7,370 nt of DNA from assembly GCA_009787135.1 (NCBI GenBank), contig WRGP01000148.1:1-7370 (forward strand), read 5' to 3'. The position numbers and the translations under genes are program-made. The notes beneath the pieces are model-generated. The model had not been told where the DNA came from. It was given only the letters and a program-made list of their open reading frames with translations, and made no database searches. Shown in pieces: positions 5,348-7,370 of the stretch. How positions within the stretch are numbered: position 1 is the stretch's first letter; every line of letters begins with the position of its first letter. This DNA comes from Bacillota bacterium. Lineage in GTDB: Bacteria; Bacillota; Clostridia; Christensenellales; Aristaeellaceae.

Positions 5348-7370
5348 TCACATCCATTTAAGCAAAATAAGCGCCTTCTCTCCGGATATTCTTTTGAGCA
5401 CGCGGTAGCCATGATCGCAGGCCGTGCCGACGCCTTCCGTGCCCGGCCGGCAAAAGCCGTTGGGCCGGCAGGTTCCGTCGTCGCGGACAATCAGCTTGCC
5501 CATCATGCCAACCGCCGCCCATTCCCCGCGCCGCGAGCGCGGCAGATAGGGCCGGCTGGCGTCGTAGGCCGGGTTGAGCTTTGGCTGCCGGACCGCCTCT
5601 TCCTGCACCCGCGCGTCCGTCCATTCGTATAGCGGCGCGCCCCATTCATCCCGTACATACTTGCCCTGCCAGCCGCACCCGTATGTGTCCCCGACGATGG
5701 AGGGCGTGGCGGAAACCACGCCAAGGATATAGCGGTCCTGTGCGGTCGCTTTGCGGATGTATTCGCCCTCCAGCGTGACGAATAACCCCCTGCGATCCTC
5801 TTGCCCCGTGTTCTGATCCTGCCATTCAAACATCTCCGCGTAATCCGCGCCGGTGGTAAAGAGGCCGGACGCGCTGTACGTATTGCCGTTGAACAGCACG
5901 CGGAACGCGTTGCTTCGGGCGGACGATGACGTCCCGTTGCCGATGATAAACGCGTCGTCGTTCTGGGTATCATTATTCGCAGGGTTCGACGCGATGTTGT
6001 ACCGGCCAATGGCTGTCTGAGCACGGTTTTGCGCGATGGTCCCCAGCCCGCCGGCATGGGATTGATTGCCGCTGGCGATTGTACCTGTGCCCTCGGCATG
6101 AGCGGATAAACCACTGGCGGTTGTAACCGAACCCTCGGCATGGGATTGGCTGTTGCTGGCGGTCGTTTGGTAGCCTTCGGCATGGGCCGTATTTCCGCTG
6201 GCGATTGTCCTATAACCCTCGGCATGAGATGAGGCGTCGCTGGCGGTCGTTTGGTAGCCCTCGGCATGAGCGCTTGTGCCGCTGGCGGTTGTGTTGACGC
6301 CCTCGGAATGCGAGGCAATGCCGCTGGCGCCGGTAGAGGGTGAAGCGGCATCTTGATGCCCCTCGGCATGAGCGCTTGAACCGCTGGCAAGTGTGCCGTA
6401 GCCCTCGGCATGCGCGCGCGAACCGCCGGCGTTTGTCAGATAGCCCTCCGCGTGGGAAGACTCGCCGTGGGCGGTTGTTTCGTAGCCCTCGGCATGAGAG
6501 TTCGAGCCCTCGGCGGTTGTTTGATAGCCCTCGGCGGAGGCATAATCGCCGCTGGCGAGCGTTCTGGCGTTCTGGGCGTGGGAGCACACGCCGCTGGCGG
6601 TCGTGGCGCAGCCCACGGCAAAGGAACCGTTGCCTTCGGCGACTGTCCCGCCGCCCGCCGCGAAGGAATCGCCCCCGCTGGCCATGGACGCTTCGCCCAG
6701 CGCGACGGCGTTGACGCCCATGGCATAATCGTCCGGCGTGTTGACGCCCCGCAGCGAGCCTTCCGCGTTGCCGTCGACAAGGTTGAGCAGATTGCTTTCA
6801 CCGGCCGGGCCCGTAGAGCCCGTGGGGCCTGTCGGGCCGGTCGGGCCTGTGAGACCCGTGGAACCTGTGAGGCCTGTGGGGCCCATGGAGCCGGTCGGGC
6901 CTGTCGGGCCTTGCGGGCCGGTGGGCCCTTGGATATGCCCCGCGCTCACCCAGGCCGTTCCGTCCCATACATACAGGTCGCCGTCTACCAGAAAGCCCTG
7001 GCCGGGCTGGCCGGTTGGGTGCTCGGCGATCAGGTCCTCCAGCGTGGGGTAGGATCCCTCGATCGTCACGCTTGTGCCGGCCGGGCCTGTGGAGCCCGTA
7101 GGGCCTGTTGGGCCGGTCGGGCCTGTGATGCCTGTGGAGCCTGTTGGGCCCGTCGGGCCTTGCGGGCCGGCGGGCCCTTGGATATGCCCCGCGTTCACCC
7201 AGGCCGTTCCGTCCCATACATACAGGTCGCCATCCACGAGAAAGCCCTGGCCGGGCTGGCCGGTTGGGTGCTCGGCGATCAGATCCTCCAGCGTGGGGTA
7301 GGATCCCTCGATCGTCACGCCGGCGCCGGCCGGGCCCGTGGGGCCTGTGGGCCCAGTCGGGCCGGGGGGG
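5348..7370 (-). CDS. Modular fibre protein: collagen-like repeats, YadA-head-like SHAEG repeats and C-terminal Peptidase_G2-like domain (5' end missing)
   Basis: The frame is open to the window edge, so the N-terminus is missing; an apparent start at 7318 is a GTG Val codon inside the protein. Numbering that Val as 1, 656 residues follow. Before it is a Gly-X-Y stretch (PPGPTGPTG...). Then come a 47-residue module (1-47), a collagen block (48-83), the module again (84-130), a collagen block (131-175), a linker with NLVDGNAEGSLRG, seventeen 14-residue SHAEG-type repeats (201-444), and a C-terminal region (about 471-656) with FNGNTYSASG, GADYAEMFEW (490-499), EDRRGLFVTLEG, YILGVVSATPSIVGD, WAAVGMMGKLIVRDDGTC and GYRVLKRI. 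That region resembles Peptidase_G2, the self-cleaving trimerisation chaperone of phage phi29 appendage and related tail spikes. Collagen triplets are mostly GPT, as in Bacillus exosporium BclA, where the Thr are glycosylated. I infer a trimeric, extracellular or spore-surface fibre, or a phage-derived receptor-binding fibre. No cell-wall sorting signal or membrane helix is seen at the C-terminus. Confidence 0.85.
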   Translation of the reverse strand, partial: PPGPTGPTGPTGPAGAGVTIEGSYPTLEDLIAEHPTGQPGQGFLVDGDLYVWDGTAWVNAGHIQGPAGPQGPTGPTGSTGITGPTGPTGPTGSTGPAGTSVTIEGSYPTLEDLIAEHPTGQPGQGFLVDGDLYVWDGTAWVSAGHIQGPTGPQGPTGPTGSMGPTGLTGSTGLTGPTGPTGPTGSTGPAGESNLLNLVDGNAEGSLRGVNTPDDYAMGVNAVALGEASMASGGDSFAAGGGTVAEGNGSFAVGCATTASGVCSHAQNARTLASGDYASAEGYQTTAEGSNSHAEGYETTAHGESSHAEGYLTNAGGSRAHAEGYGTLASGSSAHAEGHQDAASPSTGASGIASHSEGVNTTASGTSAHAEGYQTTASDASSHAEGYRTIASGNTAHAEGYQTTASNSQSHAEGSVTTASGLSAHAEGTGTIASGNQSHAGGLGTIAQNRAQTAIGRYNIASNPANNDTQNDDAFIIGNGTSSSARSNAFRVLFNGNTYSASGLFTTGADYAEMFEWQDQNTGQEDRRGLFVTLEGEYIRKATAQDRYILGVVSATPSIVGDTYGCGWQGKYVRDEWGAPLYEWTDARVQEEAVRQPKLNPAYDASRPYLPRSRRGEWAAVGMMGKLIVRDDGTCRPNGFCRPGTEGVGTACDHGYRVLKRISGEKALILLKWM
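5987..6718 (-). repeat. Seventeen tandem 42-bp repeats encoding 14-residue YadA-head-like units
   Basis: The units align as G-x-x-(S/A)-H-A-E-G-Y-x-T-x-A-S, one every 14 codons. The first three (GVNAVALGEASMAS and the next two) and the last (NRAQTAIGRYNIAS) resemble classic YadA head repeats, with the SHAEG form in the middle. The ninth unit is 20 residues long because of a 6-residue insertion around ASPSTG. In the YadA/Hep_Hag fold such units form a left-handed parallel beta-roll in a trimer. Copies differ at many bases, so the array is old rather than a fresh expansion. Confidence 0.85.
6794..6928 (-). repeat. Collagen-like Gly-X-Y block (15 triplets)
   Basis: Forty-five codons read as uninterrupted Gly-X-Y triplets, mostly GPT with GPQ, GST, GLT, GSM, GPA and a closing GES. 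The DNA is a run of degenerate 9-base units around GGGCCTGTC on the + strand. Gly-X-Y runs form a triple helix, so a trimeric stalk is expected. Confidence 0.88.
6929..7318 (-). repeat. Duplicated 47-codon module (6929-7069 and 7178-7318)
   Basis: Each copy starts VTIEGSYPTLEDLIAEHPTG and ends LYVWDGTAWV(N/S)AGHIQ, directly followed by collagen triplets. Over 141 bases the copies differ at only five positions by my alignment, and only one change alters the protein (Asn/Ser). The offset between them is 249 bases (83 codons). The aromatic-rich LYVWDGTAW suggests a small beta module, perhaps a spacer or ligand-binding unit; I do not assign a function. Confidence 0.9.
7070..7177 (-). repeat. Collagen-like Gly-X-Y block (12 triplets)
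   Basis: Thirty-six codons of Gly-X-Y lie between the two copies of the 47-residue module. The composition is mainly GPT with GPA, GPQ, GST, GIT and a closing GTS. The block is three triplets shorter than the one at 6794-6928, the kind of length difference produced by slippage. Confidence 0.88.
7319..7370 (-). repeat. Collagen-like Gly-X-Y block, cut by the window edge
   Basis: Seventeen codons before the first module read PPGPTGPTGPTGPAGAG, so the collagen stalk continues N-terminally beyond the window. The window ends in seven G (7364-7370), and the true gene start cannot be placed. Confidence 0.8.

Noticed and set aside
5503..6411. A 302-codon open frame on the minus strand in another frame of the fibre gene
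   Set aside because: The 42-bp repeats are a multiple of three, so all frames repeat and stay open; the product is low-complexity Pro/Arg/Ala with no family likeness.
5987..6718. Regular short repeats that might suggest a CRISPR array
   Set aside because: The units are contiguous, diverged, in frame and protein-coding, without unique spacers; they encode YadA-head-like units.
6738..7301. Plus-strand open frames with GPVGPV-like repeats
   Set aside because: These are the reverse complement of the collagen codons, which also read as Gly/Pro-rich; the minus frame continues into recognisable domains.
5348..7370. Type V trimeric autotransporter adhesin
   Set aside because: The C-terminus has no YadA beta-barrel anchor and ends in a Peptidase_G2-like domain; the genomic context is Bacillota, which lack the outer membrane such adhesins use.

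Overview
The window looks like chromosome from a GC-rich member of the Bacillota, most likely class Clostridia. By eye it is roughly 60% G+C; this was not computed. The main reason for the assignment is the gene order rlmN - prpC (PP2C phosphatase) - prkC (PASTA kinase) - rsgA - rpe, a well-known Bacillota cluster. Genus or species cannot be read from the sequence.

Region 1 (1-4547, + strand) is a compact housekeeping operon. It holds the 3' end of rlmN (23S rRNA/tRNA adenine C2-methyltransferase), a PP2C-type Ser/Thr phosphatase, a membrane PASTA Ser/Thr kinase with three PASTA domains, the ribosome-assembly GTPase rsgA and ribulose-phosphate 3-epimerase rpe. The first four genes overlap by 1 to 4 bases at each junction, so translation is probably coupled. 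A run of nine G lies at the phosphatase/kinase junction. A GC-rich compound hairpin followed by T5 overlaps the end of rpe and is the best candidate for the operon terminator. Kinase and phosphatase form an opposing signalling pair; RlmN and RsgA both act on the ribosome, and RsgA is a known PrkC substrate in Bacillus subtilis.

Region 2 (4528-4673) is a short AT-rich convergent intergenic stretch with two further inverted repeats and no gene.

Region 3 (4674-7370, - strand) holds two genes that point toward the operon. One encodes a small membrane-anchored DUF218 (YdcF/SanA-like) protein, with a promoter-like extended -10 placed so close to its ATG that the message could be leaderless. Upstream of it is a large modular fibre gene whose 5' end lies outside the window. 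In order, its product has collagen-like Gly-X-Y blocks rich in GPT, a 47-residue module present twice (nearly identical at DNA level), seventeen 14-residue YadA-head-like SHAEG repeats, and a C-terminal domain resembling Peptidase_G2, the autoproteolytic chaperone domain of phage tail spikes. This gene is the most interesting object here: it combines exosporium/BclA-style collagen with phage tail-spike-style trimerisation and maturation. I see no CRISPR array, tRNA, rRNA, transposase or prophage structural neighbour in the window.
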